Origin: Euryarchaeota archaeon TMED117
GTDB lineage: Archaea; Thermoplasmatota; Poseidoniia; Poseidoniales; Poseidoniaceae
Direction of reading: 5' to 3'
DNA length: 7,169 nucleotides
Assembly: GCA_002171315.2 (NCBI GenBank)
Contig: NHFS02000066.1
Span: 1-7,169 of the forward strand
Shown here: positions 1 through 7,062 of the stretch, piece after piece
How positions within the stretch are numbered: position 1 is the first letter of the stretch
How the letters are laid out: every line of letters begins with the position of its first letter
Notes under the pieces: generated by a model
What the model was told of the DNA's origin: nothing
Seen by the model: only the letters and a program-made list of their open reading frames with translations
Database searches by the model: none
Made by a program: the position numbers and the translations under genes

Positions 1-446
1 GTAACAATTCCTGGTAATGAAGCGGTTTCTCCTCCAGCCAAAGTTACGTTTGCTAGTTCGCAAGCTTTTGCAAGGGAAGCTCCAACTGCAGCATGAACTT
101 CAGGGTCTGGTTTTGGAACTGCTATGTAATCGACAAAGGCAATTGGTTCCGCACCGACACAAAGGAGATCATTGACATTCATGGCCATGCAATCGATTCC
201 AACACTCCCCCACTGTTTGACAGCGGTTGCGATTTGCAATTTACTTCCAACCCCATCCGTGGCCATTGCGAGAAGATGACTTCCAAATTCAATGAGCCCT
301 CCAAAGCCACCAGGTAAATCGACAGGTGCCCCTGGTGTCCCCGCCTTCCTTGTGGAACGTTGTAATGAACCGATCAATGAAGCGACAGCAGCCCCTTCAA
401 GGTCAATATCAACGCCGCTAGAAGCATAATCCATTGAGTCGCTCAT
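1..446 (-). CDS. purM: Phosphoribosylformylglycinamidine cyclo-ligase (AIR synthetase), N-terminal part
   Basis: PurM uses ATP to close the ring of formylglycinamidine ribonucleotide (FGAM), giving aminoimidazole ribonucleotide (AIR) in cytoplasmic de novo purine synthesis. I translated 148 codons from the ATG at 446 on the minus strand; the gene then leaves the left edge, so roughly the C-terminal half is missing (the usual length is about 340 residues). Family landmarks appear in order: SSGVDID at residues 9-15, GGFGG near 46-50, ATDGVGSK at 62-69 (nucleotide and metal loop), GIDCMAMNVNDLLCVGAEP at 83-101, and GGETASLPG at 138-146. The common bacterial form of the last motif is GGETAEMPG, so Glu is replaced by Ser here. 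The start lies 22 bp after the stop of the upstream hydrolase, which suggests one transcript. No clear Shine-Dalgarno is visible. A second ATG at codon 5 is possible but would trim the conserved beginning very closely. Confidence 0.95.
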   Translation of the reverse strand, partial: MSDSMDYASSGVDIDLEGAAVASLIGSLQRSTRKAGTPGAPVDLPGGFGGLIEFGSHLLAMATDGVGSKLQIATAVKQWGSVGIDCMAMNVNDLLCVGAEPIAFVDYIAVPKPDPEVHAAVGASLAKACELANVTLAGGETASLPGIV

Positions 447-468
447 AACGTTGCCAGAGCAAGACGTT

Positions 469-981
469 TCATGAATCAATCGTTTGTGAATACAAGGCGT
501 TAGCACCCTCAATAATTGAACTGTGAGACTCAGATAGGCGATGCCCATCATCAACTTTGTGAAATTGCAGAATATCATTGCCCGAACGATCTGCATATTC
601 AAGACTGCAAGAAATAGGGACGATGTCATCTCCAATTCCATGAACGATAACTGTAGGCATGCCTTTCGGGGCGATGAGTACCGTGTCATCATCTACAGGG
701 TCTTCTTTTAGATGCAGTGCAGGGGCACAAAGAAGAAGCCCAGAAAATTGTTTTGGCATTCTCATTGCAATAATTGCAGCGGTAAGGCCACCATAACTTG
801 AGCCAGCTAGGATTGGCCTGTTGTCTCTATGTTCATTGCAGATATTCGCCAAGAGTGCCACTCTTTCACTTAGGATCATTCCCTGAAAGTCTGGAGCAAG
901 GACTTCAAATCCTGCTGCTCTCAAAGCCTGTATTTTACTTCCATTGGGGGTGCCTTCAAGTCCATGAGCGAATATAATCAT
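469..981 (-). CDS. Small alpha/beta-hydrolase, YqiA/UPF0227-like esterase
   Basis: This is a 170-residue soluble alpha/beta-hydrolase with no signal peptide or membrane segment. The catalytic triad is readable. The nucleophile is Ser62 in GSSYGG (60-65), the acid is Asp118 in HGIGDDIVP (114-122), and the base is His147 in DDGHRL (144-149). The N-terminal HGLEGTPNGSK (6-16) supplies the HG oxyanion-loop motif and resembles the HGF-x-SSP-x-S-x-K opening of YqiA-type esterases. The protein is short for the fold, with almost no cap between the nucleophile strand and the acid loop, so an open active site for an ester or thioester is likely. The substrate cannot be named. The ATG at 981 begins right before the first beta strand, as expected. 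No Shine-Dalgarno is seen, so the message may be leaderless. It lies 22 bp upstream of purM on the same strand, and nothing in its sequence ties it to purine synthesis. The fold is certain; the function is not. Confidence 0.85.
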   Translation of the reverse strand: MIIFAHGLEGTPNGSKIQALRAAGFEVLAPDFQGMILSERVALLANICNEHRDNRPILAGSSYGGLTAAIIAMRMPKQFSGLLLCAPALHLKEDPVDDDTVLIAPKGMPTVIVHGIGDDIVPISCSLEYADRSGNDILQFHKVDDGHRLSESHSSIIEGANALYSQTIDS

Positions 982-1005
982 GGCTGACTCAAACGTTCAC
1001 GTGTT

Positions 1006-1019
1006 ATCAATTTATTGAG
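1006..1019 (-). promoter_or_regulatory. Possible TATA-like element for the hydrolase-purM transcript
   Basis: Read on the minus strand, this stretch is AT-rich and contains AATAAATT, centred about 31 bp upstream of the hydrolase ATG. That is close to the 25-30 bp between an archaeal TATA box and the start site, so a leaderless or nearly leaderless message would fit. The match to the TATA consensus is only moderate. Confidence 0.3.
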
Positions 1020-1036
1020 AGAAAACCGTCTCAATA
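1013..1036. repeat. Perfect 8-bp inverted repeat in the divergent promoter region
   Basis: The arms are TATTGAGA (1013-1020) and TCTCAATA (1029-1036), exact reverse complements separated by 8 bp. Their centres are 16 bp apart. A further TCAAT (1007-1011) faces the ATTGA of the left arm across two bases, so the 5-mer occurs three times in alternating orientation within 29 bp. The repeat overlaps the proposed TATA-like element of the minus-strand gene. A dimeric repressor site is one reading; an RNA hairpin in a leader is another. Confidence 0.45.
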
Positions 1037-1141
1037 TGAAGAGACTTCGTTGCAAAAAATACTCTTCGGAGAAGTTCCACTAGCGCCAATATTTCACTCC
1101 AAAAAGCAGATGACGCCACTACAATTCTCCAGTGGAAACAA

Positions 1142-1148
1142 GGGGGTG
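1142..1148 (+). promoter_or_regulatory. Shine-Dalgarno-like GGGGGTG ahead of an alternative TTG start
   Basis: GGGGGTG lies 7 bases before the TTG at 1156, which is in frame with mcm and would add 20 residues. The spacing is good and the GGTG core pairs with the archaeal 16S 3' end. However, the added residues resemble nothing in MCM proteins, and a strong TATA-like element lies inside the extension. I therefore regard this as a probable decoy. Confidence 0.2.
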
Positions 1149-1165
1149 GATTTGATTGAGCGCGC

Positions 1166-1175
1166 TTTCTATAAA
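1166..1175 (+). promoter_or_regulatory. TATA-like promoter element for mcm
   Basis: TTTCTATAAA is the best archaeal TATA-box match in the divergent region. Counting about 26 bp downstream puts the transcription start near 1199, leaving a leader of about 17 nt before the ATG at 1216. That leader contains GGTGTG (1204-1209), a weak Shine-Dalgarno at reasonable spacing. If correct, this promoter also drives gatE and the propeller gene. Confidence 0.45.
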
Positions 1176-1215
1176 CTGTAGCCCATTATGTTCAACTCCA
1201 CGCGGTGTGAATACT

Positions 1216-3330
1216 ATGATTCAGGATTTTGATTTAACAGCCCGCTGGTCAACGCTCCTTCACGCTCATTTCACTGAAGATGTCCATAACATCGCTCAAC
1301 TTTGGCCAGATGTTCAAAGCCTCGAAGTTTCTTATCAAATCATCGAAGGATTTGATCATGATTTTGCACAGAGCATACTCAGCCAACCCGAACTTCATTA
1401 CGATGCTTCAAACAGAGCCCTACGAGAACTTCTCGCGGATGTTGGACATGGAGCAATCCATCCTTGGGTTCGAATCGTCCATCTTCCAAGTGATCAAGTA
1501 CGAACAGTTTCGCAACTTCGTTCCGATGATATCGGTGCTATGTTGGCCATTGATGCAGTTATCACCAAGATTTCAGGAGTGCGTCCAAGAATGTACTCTG
1601 CTACATTCAAATGCGTATCCTGTGAACATTTGCTTACAATCAATCAACCGAATGAACAAGAACTGATTCAACCGATGGAATGCACCCAAATTGACGGTGG
1701 TTGCGGCCTGAATAACAGACAAACAAGATTCCAGTTACTTCATGATAGATCTGTTCTTATCAACTCCCAGTTTATTGAACTTCAAGAACTTCCTGAACAA
1801 GTTCGAGGGGGCGCCCAGCCAGAGCGACTAAGGTGCATTGTCGAACATGATTTGACAGGAGTGGGCAACCCCGGCGATCGAGTAAAAGGAAATGGCGTAC
1901 TCTTTATCCGTTCTCAAAGAAGACATGGAAAGGACACCCCAGTTTTCGATATTTTCCTTAGAATTCAATCACTTGAACGCCAGAATCTTGCGCTCGAAGA
2001 GATTGTTGTTTCCGATGTTGAGGAAGCTCAAATCCGTGAACTAGCAAGCGACCCAGACATCTATAATCGTTTATCGAAATCTATCGCTCCATCGATTTTT
2101 GGTATGGAGAAAATCAAGGAAACATTACTGCTTCAACTCTTTGGAGGAGTGGCTCGACTCAATCCAGACGGAACGAGAAACCGTGGTGATATTCACATTC
2201 TGTTAATGGGTGACCCAGGGGTTGCAAAATCTCAACTTTTGTCATACATGGGGTCGATTTCCCCCCGTGGTCGCTTTACATCAGGTATGTCTGCGTCTGC
2301 GGCAGGACTTACGGCAGCAGCAGTTCAGGATTCGAGTGCTGATGGTCGCTGGACGCTTGAGGCTGGCGCACTCGTTCTTGCAGACCAAGGACTTGCTGCT
2401 ATTGACGAATTTGACAAGATGAACCAATCCGATCGTTCAAGTATGCACGAAGCGATGGAACAACAACGAATTTCAATTTCAAAAGCAGGAATCAATGCCA
2501 GTTTGAGAACTCGATGTGCGGTTCTTGCTGCAGCGAATCCGAAAGCCGGCCGTTTCCAACCAGTATCTGAGGTTCCATTTACGGGCCAGATCAATCTCGA
2601 CCCCCCTCTCATTTCTCGGTTCGATGTCATCTGGTTATTGACTGACGAGCCGTCAGAAGACAAGGATGCAAAGATTGCAGGACATATCGTCAACAACCGG
2701 TTCTCAGGAACAAGTGAATTGCTCGTCAATGAGGGGTCAGCGCCAGATCCGACAAAACTGAGTTCTACCGTCATAACCCCATCTCATACAGAGGGACATC
2801 TTCACCGCGAGTTTATGCGCAAATATATTGCATTTTCAAAGCGTTCGATTCATCCAAACCTCGACGAAGAAGCAAGAAAACACATCATCGATTACTACGT
2901 TGGAGAACGGAAAAAATCAGGCGACTTCCAAGATTCTGTTGCCATTACCGCACGTTCTCTTGAGGCTCTTGCCCGATTGACAGAAGCGAGTGCAAGAATA
3001 CGACTCGCTGAAACAGCAACACTTCAAGACGCAGAACGAGCAGTCCGTCTGACTCGACTTTGGCGTTACGATTTAATGGGTGAAAACTTCGATGAAACAG
3101 CGATGCAGTCCAATAAAAAGGGAGGCGCCCGCCATGCTGAGCGAACAATCCTAGACATCATTGATCGATTTCAAAAAAATGGAGGAGGAGTTGCCCAACT
3201 CTTGGACGTTATCAACGAAGCAGAGCGTGAAAATATACCTCGTTCGAAGGCAGAAGAAATCATTGAGAAACTCAATCAAAATGGTCGATTGATGAGGCCA
3301 AATGGATACGATACGCTTCAGATTGTTTGA
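1216..3330 (+). CDS. mcm: Archaeal replicative DNA helicase MCM
   Basis: MCM forms the homohexameric (or double-hexameric) ATP-driven helicase that unwinds DNA at the replication fork. From the ATG at 1216 it has 704 residues, close to the usual 650-700. Residues 1-260 are the N-terminal region: helical A domain, zinc-binding insertion with Cys133, Cys136, Cys156 and Cys163, and OB fold with a basic hairpin RSQRRHGK (232-239). The AAA+ core follows. Walker A is GDPGVAKS (332-339), and the helix-2 insert covers roughly 355-370. Walker B is AAIDEFDKM (394-402), the presensor-1 hairpin is SISKAGINAS (420-429) with Lys423, sensor 1 is Asn441, the arginine finger is Arg468 in SRFD, and sensor 2 is Arg580 in ITARSLEAL. 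A winged helix covers about 640-704. All catalytic residues are present and there is no intein at the P-loop. The start was chosen by alignment from memory with characterised archaeal MCMs and by the TATA element at 1166-1175. An in-frame TTG at 1156 would give 724 residues. Confidence 0.96.
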   Translation: MIQDFDLTARWSTLLHAHFTEDVHNIAQLWPDVQSLEVSYQIIEGFDHDFAQSILSQPELHYDASNRALRELLADVGHGAIHPWVRIVHLPSDQVRTVSQLRSDDIGAMLAIDAVITKISGVRPRMYSATFKCVSCEHLLTINQPNEQELIQPMECTQIDGGCGLNNRQTRFQLLHDRSVLINSQFIELQELPEQVRGGAQPERLRCIVEHDLTGVGNPGDRVKGNGVLFIRSQRRHGKDTPVFDIFLRIQSLERQNLALEEIVVSDVEEAQIRELASDPDIYNRLSKSIAPSIFGMEKIKETLLLQLFGGVARLNPDGTRNRGDIHILLMGDPGVAKSQLLSYMGSISPRGRFTSGMSASAAGLTAAAVQDSSADGRWTLEAGALVLADQGLAAIDEFDKMNQSDRSSMHEAMEQQRISISKAGINASLRTRCAVLAAANPKAGRFQPVSEVPFTGQINLDPPLISRFDVIWLLTDEPSEDKDAKIAGHIVNNRFSGTSELLVNEGSAPDPTKLSSTVITPSHTEGHLHREFMRKYIAFSKRSIHPNLDEEARKHIIDYYVGERKKSGDFQDSVAITARSLEALARLTEASARIRLAETATLQDAERAVRLTRLWRYDLMGENFDETAMQSNKKGGARHAERTILDIIDRFQKNGGGVAQLLDVINEAERENIPRSKAEEIIEKLNQNGRLMRPNGYDTLQIV

Positions 3331-3368
3331 ATCTTAGGCGTTCACCTCATGAAGTGGATACGCGTGGG

Positions 3369-5405
3369 ATGGTTATGGCTGAGATTGTTCGCAAGGAACC
3401 AGAAGGCGTTCTTGAGGACGCTTCTTCGTTCGATACAGAACAACTCGGCTTCATGTGTGGAATCGAAGTCCACCAGCAATTAGCCACTGGAAAACTCCAT
3501 TCCAGACAACCTTGCGATCTGTTCGATGTTACCATTGAAACGGTTCCTGATGAATGGCCACGATTCAGCAGAAAGCTACGCTTAGCAAGTGGAGAGGGAG
3601 GTGTTGTAGACATTGCAGCACGTTTCGAAAAGCGACGCAATCGTTCCTTTGTCTACATACAATCTCCAAATGCAGGCCTTATCGAACTTGATGATAGCCC
3701 GCCTCTTCCTCATGATTCTGATGCGTTGGATATTGCTCTAACCGTATCGGCTATGCTTGAATCAAAGCCTGTCACTGCCATACAGACAATGAGAAAAACA
3801 GTTGTTGATGGTTCGAATACAAGTGGTTTTCAAAGAACATCACTCATCTCAACCGATGGTGTTCTCAAGACCGAAATGGGTGATGTTGGAATCGATGTAC
3901 TATGCCTGGAAGAAGACAGTGCACGTAAGTTAGAAACAATTTCAACATCATCTGGTGAACAAGTCATCTACAATTTAGACAGACTTGGTGTTCCGTTGAT
4001 TGAAATTGCTACATCTCCAGATATCATCTCTCCAGAACATGCCCAAATAACGGCAAAGGCGTTAGGAAGAACACTCAGAGATACGCGAAGTGTACGTCGT
4101 GGTCTTGGCTCAATCAGACAAGACCTCAATGTGAGTGTTGCTTGTGGTGACCGTGTTGAAATCAAAGGATGTCAAGATTTGGGATGGATTCCGAAGATTG
4201 TACGACTCGAAATGGTACGACAAGTCCACATGTACCGTCTTGCTAACACGCTTCGCCAGGAACTTGACCTCCCTTCATTACCAACAGACCGACGACTTGA
4301 TGACGCCTCTATTGAGGCCGAAGTGGCAAGGGCAGTTGAACAACATCTTCCTACAGAACTTTCAGACGTTACCTCCATTTTCTCAAACTGTGAGAGTCGA
4401 ATGGTTCGGGAAGGTTTGGATTCGGAATACAAGATGATCGCATTGAAACTTCCTGGTTTTGCTGGAAGATTTGGAACGAAAACAATGGATTCAGAAGGCT
4501 CTCAACTTCCACGACTTGGTAGGGAACTTGCGGGTGCTGCGAAATTAGCAGGTGTACGCGGAGTATTCCATTCTGATGAACTTCCAGCATATGGTATTGA
4601 ACAATCCTTTGTTGATGGAGTAAGAGAACAACTTGAACTTTCAGATCGAGATGGATTTGTTCTATGCCTTGCGCCGGAATGGCAAGCGAATCTTGCACTT
4701 GAATCGGTTGTTCAGCGAGCACGACTCTCCTACCACCGAATACCACAGGAAGTCCGCAACGTAGTTGTCAAGAAAGGGTCTCCTGAAGATGGAACGACCT
4801 CGCCAATGCGACCTCTTCCTGGCGGTGCGAGAATGTATCCAGAAACAGACGTCCCTCCAGTAATTGTTCGTGATGAACATTGGGATGAAATCTTAGGAAA
4901 TTTGCCGATGAGTCAAGATGAACGACTGAATCGATTGAAGGATACAGAACTGTCTGAAGATCAATGCAAACAACTCCTTTCACGTGAATTAGATGATGTC
5001 TTTTTCAAATCACATCCGACTCCAACAAAGGCTTGGGCATCGCTTCTTTTAGTTCACGAATCAGTCGAACCTTCAGTTCTTTCCACAGTCTTAACCGTTC
5101 GTGAAAACGGAGGAATTACGAGAGAAGGAATTGAATCTACTATCGAACATTTTGCTGAAATGAAAGAAATTTCATCCGGTGAAGTTGAAGCATATGCTGA
5201 AGAAAATGGGCTTGTGCCTGCGGATGTAGGCGATCTTGAATCGATTGTAGAATCCATTGTTCTGGAACGTTTAGACTTCGTAAAAGAACGTGGAATGGGA
5301 GCAATGGGCCCACTGATGGGAATTGTTATGGGGGCCTGTCCTGGTGTCGATGGCAAGGAAGTGAGTGCCGTTCTTCGCACTGTCATCCAGAGGCATTCGG
5401 CATGA
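3369..5405 (+). CDS. gatE: Glutamyl-tRNA(Gln) amidotransferase subunit E
   Basis: GatE is the tRNA-binding and Glu-tRNA-phosphorylating subunit of GatDE, the archaeal enzyme that converts Glu-tRNA(Gln) to Gln-tRNA(Gln). The ammonia comes from the asparaginase-like GatD, which is not in this window. It has 678 residues, slightly longer than the usual 620-640, the excess being an N-terminal extension of about 25 residues. The GatB/GatE cradle shows GIEVHQQL (31-38), VVDGSNTSGFQRT (145-157), CLEEDSAR (179-186), YNLDRLGVPLIEI (201-213) and RRGLGSIRQDLNVSV (243-257). An AspRS-type GAD insertion spans about 334-455; it distinguishes GatE from GatB. Then comes the block DGTTSPMRPLPGGARMYPET (474-493), followed by a helical and YqeY-like tail with RGMGAMGPLMG (641-651). 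ATG 3369 was preferred; ATG 3375 is equally possible. A TTG at 3327 overlapping the mcm stop lacks a Shine-Dalgarno. The gene lies 38 bp after mcm and overlaps the next gene by ATGA, so it is probably in one operon. Confidence 0.96.
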   Translation: MVMAEIVRKEPEGVLEDASSFDTEQLGFMCGIEVHQQLATGKLHSRQPCDLFDVTIETVPDEWPRFSRKLRLASGEGGVVDIAARFEKRRNRSFVYIQSPNAGLIELDDSPPLPHDSDALDIALTVSAMLESKPVTAIQTMRKTVVDGSNTSGFQRTSLISTDGVLKTEMGDVGIDVLCLEEDSARKLETISTSSGEQVIYNLDRLGVPLIEIATSPDIISPEHAQITAKALGRTLRDTRSVRRGLGSIRQDLNVSVACGDRVEIKGCQDLGWIPKIVRLEMVRQVHMYRLANTLRQELDLPSLPTDRRLDDASIEAEVARAVEQHLPTELSDVTSIFSNCESRMVREGLDSEYKMIALKLPGFAGRFGTKTMDSEGSQLPRLGRELAGAAKLAGVRGVFHSDELPAYGIEQSFVDGVREQLELSDRDGFVLCLAPEWQANLALESVVQRARLSYHRIPQEVRNVVVKKGSPEDGTTSPMRPLPGGARMYPETDVPPVIVRDEHWDEILGNLPMSQDERLNRLKDTELSEDQCKQLLSRELDDVFFKSHPTPTKAWASLLLVHESVEPSVLSTVLTVRENGGITREGIESTIEHFAEMKEISSGEVEAYAEENGLVPADVGDLESIVESIVLERLDFVKERGMGAMGPLMGIVMGACPGVDGKEVSAVLRTVIQRHSA

Positions 5406-7024
5406 AACGTGTTGTTCTGTTGTTGCTTTTAGTCCTCCTTTTACCGTTTACAAAGGCAGAATCAAATTATTCATGGGAGCATGAATTTGAAAACGGTTAC
5501 ATCACGACGCAACCTCTTGTTCTCGAAGATTCAGTCTACGTACGGACCTCTGGGTTCTGGATTGGAGACGAGCGGCCACAAGTCTCTGCGTTTGACCTCT
5601 TTTCTGGTGATGAACTGTGGACTTTCCGTTCTGAAACCACACTTCAACACGACATGTCCCCCCTTCTCTTTATTGAATCGGGCAGCGGAACATGCGGTAC
5701 ATGGCAGAACCTTCTGATCGTTGCATGGGCAGATGGAAAGGTAACTGCACTCAATCCTTCGAATGGAGTATTAGTATGGGAACATCAAACCGAAGTGAAC
5801 GTTCTTGGAATTACAGGGAAACTGGGGATCGATGAAGACCGTGTTGTTGTTCCAACCCGACAGGGGCTATCGGCACTTTGTTTGGAAACAGGAGAGCAAC
5901 TTCTACGAGTAGAATTCCAAGAGGTTGGTTGGAGAAATGGAGTTTTAATTTCAGAAAGTGGCTACCATGTTGGGACGGAAACGGGTGTGCTTTATTCTGT
6001 CAACCGAGATGGAACTATGACCAATACTTCAATTGGTGATGGAAAGATTCGTCACGCTCCAATCGAAACACAACATGGTCTATTGATTCATCTTCAAACA
6101 GCCACAGGATCAACATTGTATCTCAACAACAGCGTCTTAGGAACCTATGGTTTTTCACCTGCTCTTCCACTCCAATACGATGATCGAATATTCCTTGCAA
6201 CATCCGAAGAATGGATTTCGTTGCGTTGTGATAACATAACTTGTATCGAAGATTCAAAGAGTTCATTCCATTCAAATGGAGAGATGTCAATCAATCATCT
6301 CAAAAATGGTTCAATCGAGATTTGGATTCCTTCAAACACGCCAGATGGGGGTTGGGGCGTGTTTAATCAAACGTCTCAACTAAGGATGCACACAACTAAA
6401 TTCGACACATATACGACTGCTGCTCCTGGTTTTTCGACTGCAGCAATGGCACTTGGTAATGACATGGGCATTCTACAAGTAACGATATTCGAAGGCGATC
6501 GTCCGACTGAGGATCCCTCATCTTTTTCTTTAATTGAAACACTTCATTACGCCCTTCTTCTATCATCATACTTGCTTTGCTGTCTCTTCTTTGCAACAAA
6601 AAATAAACCTCGGTTTTGGAAAGCCCTTACACTGTTTCTTCTCCTTTTCACACTTGCCGCAGTGCCAGAAATTTCAACGAAATGGCCGACACTCATCGAA
6701 CAGGATACGGAGACTACATGGAATGCAGAATGGCCAGAAGAATGGAGAAATACGCAAATTGTCATCATAGAAATTGATGGAACAGAGAATGTCATTGGAG
6801 GGCTTAATGGGTATTCAAATGTCTATGAGTTGACCCAAGCGGCATCAGAATCACTTGGGATTTCGACTGAGTATGAAGATCAATATCTGGGATTGTATTT
6901 ACTTTCTTTTAACGGGACAGAAGGAGATGGCTGGGAGTTTACACTTGATGGCGCCCGTTCGAATACAGGTATTGTCTATACAGCAATCGATTCTGATTCA
7001 ATTCTTCGTTGGAGACCAGCTTAA
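5402..7024 (+). CDS. Secreted membrane-anchored PQQ-like beta-propeller protein with DUF4430-like C-terminal domain
   Basis: This 540-residue envelope protein has no gene name I recognise. Residues 1-19 are a signal peptide: MKR, a Leu/Val run, then a likely cut after FTKA. From about 25 to 365, PQQ-type blades repeat the pattern xxALdxxtGxxxW. Clear copies are VSAFDLFSGDELWTF (61-75), VTALNPSNGVLVWEH (114-128) and LSALCLETGEQLL (156-168); later ones are worn. Helices follow at about 379-398 and 405-422, joined by the basic loop TKNKPRFWK, so both large domains face outward. Residues about 435-540 resemble DUF4430 / transcobalamin C-terminal-like domains: VYELTQAASESLG, then GDGWEFTLDGARSNTG (508-523), then IDSDSILRW (529-537). 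There are seven N-x-S/T sequons (Asn22, 208, 242, 278, 302, 322, 504), all outside, suiting archaeal N-glycosylation. Cys276 and Cys281 could form a disulfide. The start ATG overlaps the gatE stop (ATGA), implying translational coupling. Assembly or scaffolding at the cell surface is a guess; the ligand is unknown. Confidence 0.85.
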   Translation: MKRVVLLLLLVLLLPFTKAESNYSWEHEFENGYITTQPLVLEDSVYVRTSGFWIGDERPQVSAFDLFSGDELWTFRSETTLQHDMSPLLFIESGSGTCGTWQNLLIVAWADGKVTALNPSNGVLVWEHQTEVNVLGITGKLGIDEDRVVVPTRQGLSALCLETGEQLLRVEFQEVGWRNGVLISESGYHVGTETGVLYSVNRDGTMTNTSIGDGKIRHAPIETQHGLLIHLQTATGSTLYLNNSVLGTYGFSPALPLQYDDRIFLATSEEWISLRCDNITCIEDSKSSFHSNGEMSINHLKNGSIEIWIPSNTPDGGWGVFNQTSQLRMHTTKFDTYTTAAPGFSTAAMALGNDMGILQVTIFEGDRPTEDPSSFSLIETLHYALLLSSYLLCCLFFATKNKPRFWKALTLFLLLFTLAAVPEISTKWPTLIEQDTETTWNAEWPEEWRNTQIVIIEIDGTENVIGGLNGYSNVYELTQAASESLGISTEYEDQYLGLYLLSFNGTEGDGWEFTLDGARSNTGIVYTAIDSDSILRWRPA

Positions 7025-7062
7025 GCGGTAAGACTCAAGGCTAACCGACTTCTGGAACGTTC

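Noticed and set aside
93..317. A 74-codon open frame on the plus strand.
   Set aside because: It lies antisense inside the clear purM reading frame and resembles no protein family.
1036..1083. A 15-codon basic mini-ORF (starting MKRLRCKK) that could be a leader peptide ahead of mcm.
   Set aside because: It has no ribosome binding site and lies upstream of the proposed mcm promoter; an ORF this short is expected by chance.
1075..1137. TTCCACT (1075-1081) with AGTGGAA (1131-1137), a 7-bp inverted repeat.
   Set aside because: The arms are 49 bases apart, and a match of this length at that distance is likely chance.
2205..2260. A possible intein at the MCM P-loop, a known insertion site in archaea.
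   Set aside because: GDPGVAKSQLL reads through without interruption.
2325..2774. A 149-codon open frame on the minus strand opposite mcm.
   Set aside because: It is a shadow of the mcm AAA+ core codons, with no recognisable domain and no start signals.
3327..3330. TTGA overlap at the mcm stop as the gatE start.
   Set aside because: No Shine-Dalgarno precedes it, and the extra 14 residues are not part of the GatE fold; the ATGs at 3369 and 3375 are more natural.
7026..7047. A possible terminator hairpin after the propeller gene (CGGT with ACCG).
   Set aside because: The stem is only 4 bp with a 14-base loop and no T tract follows it.
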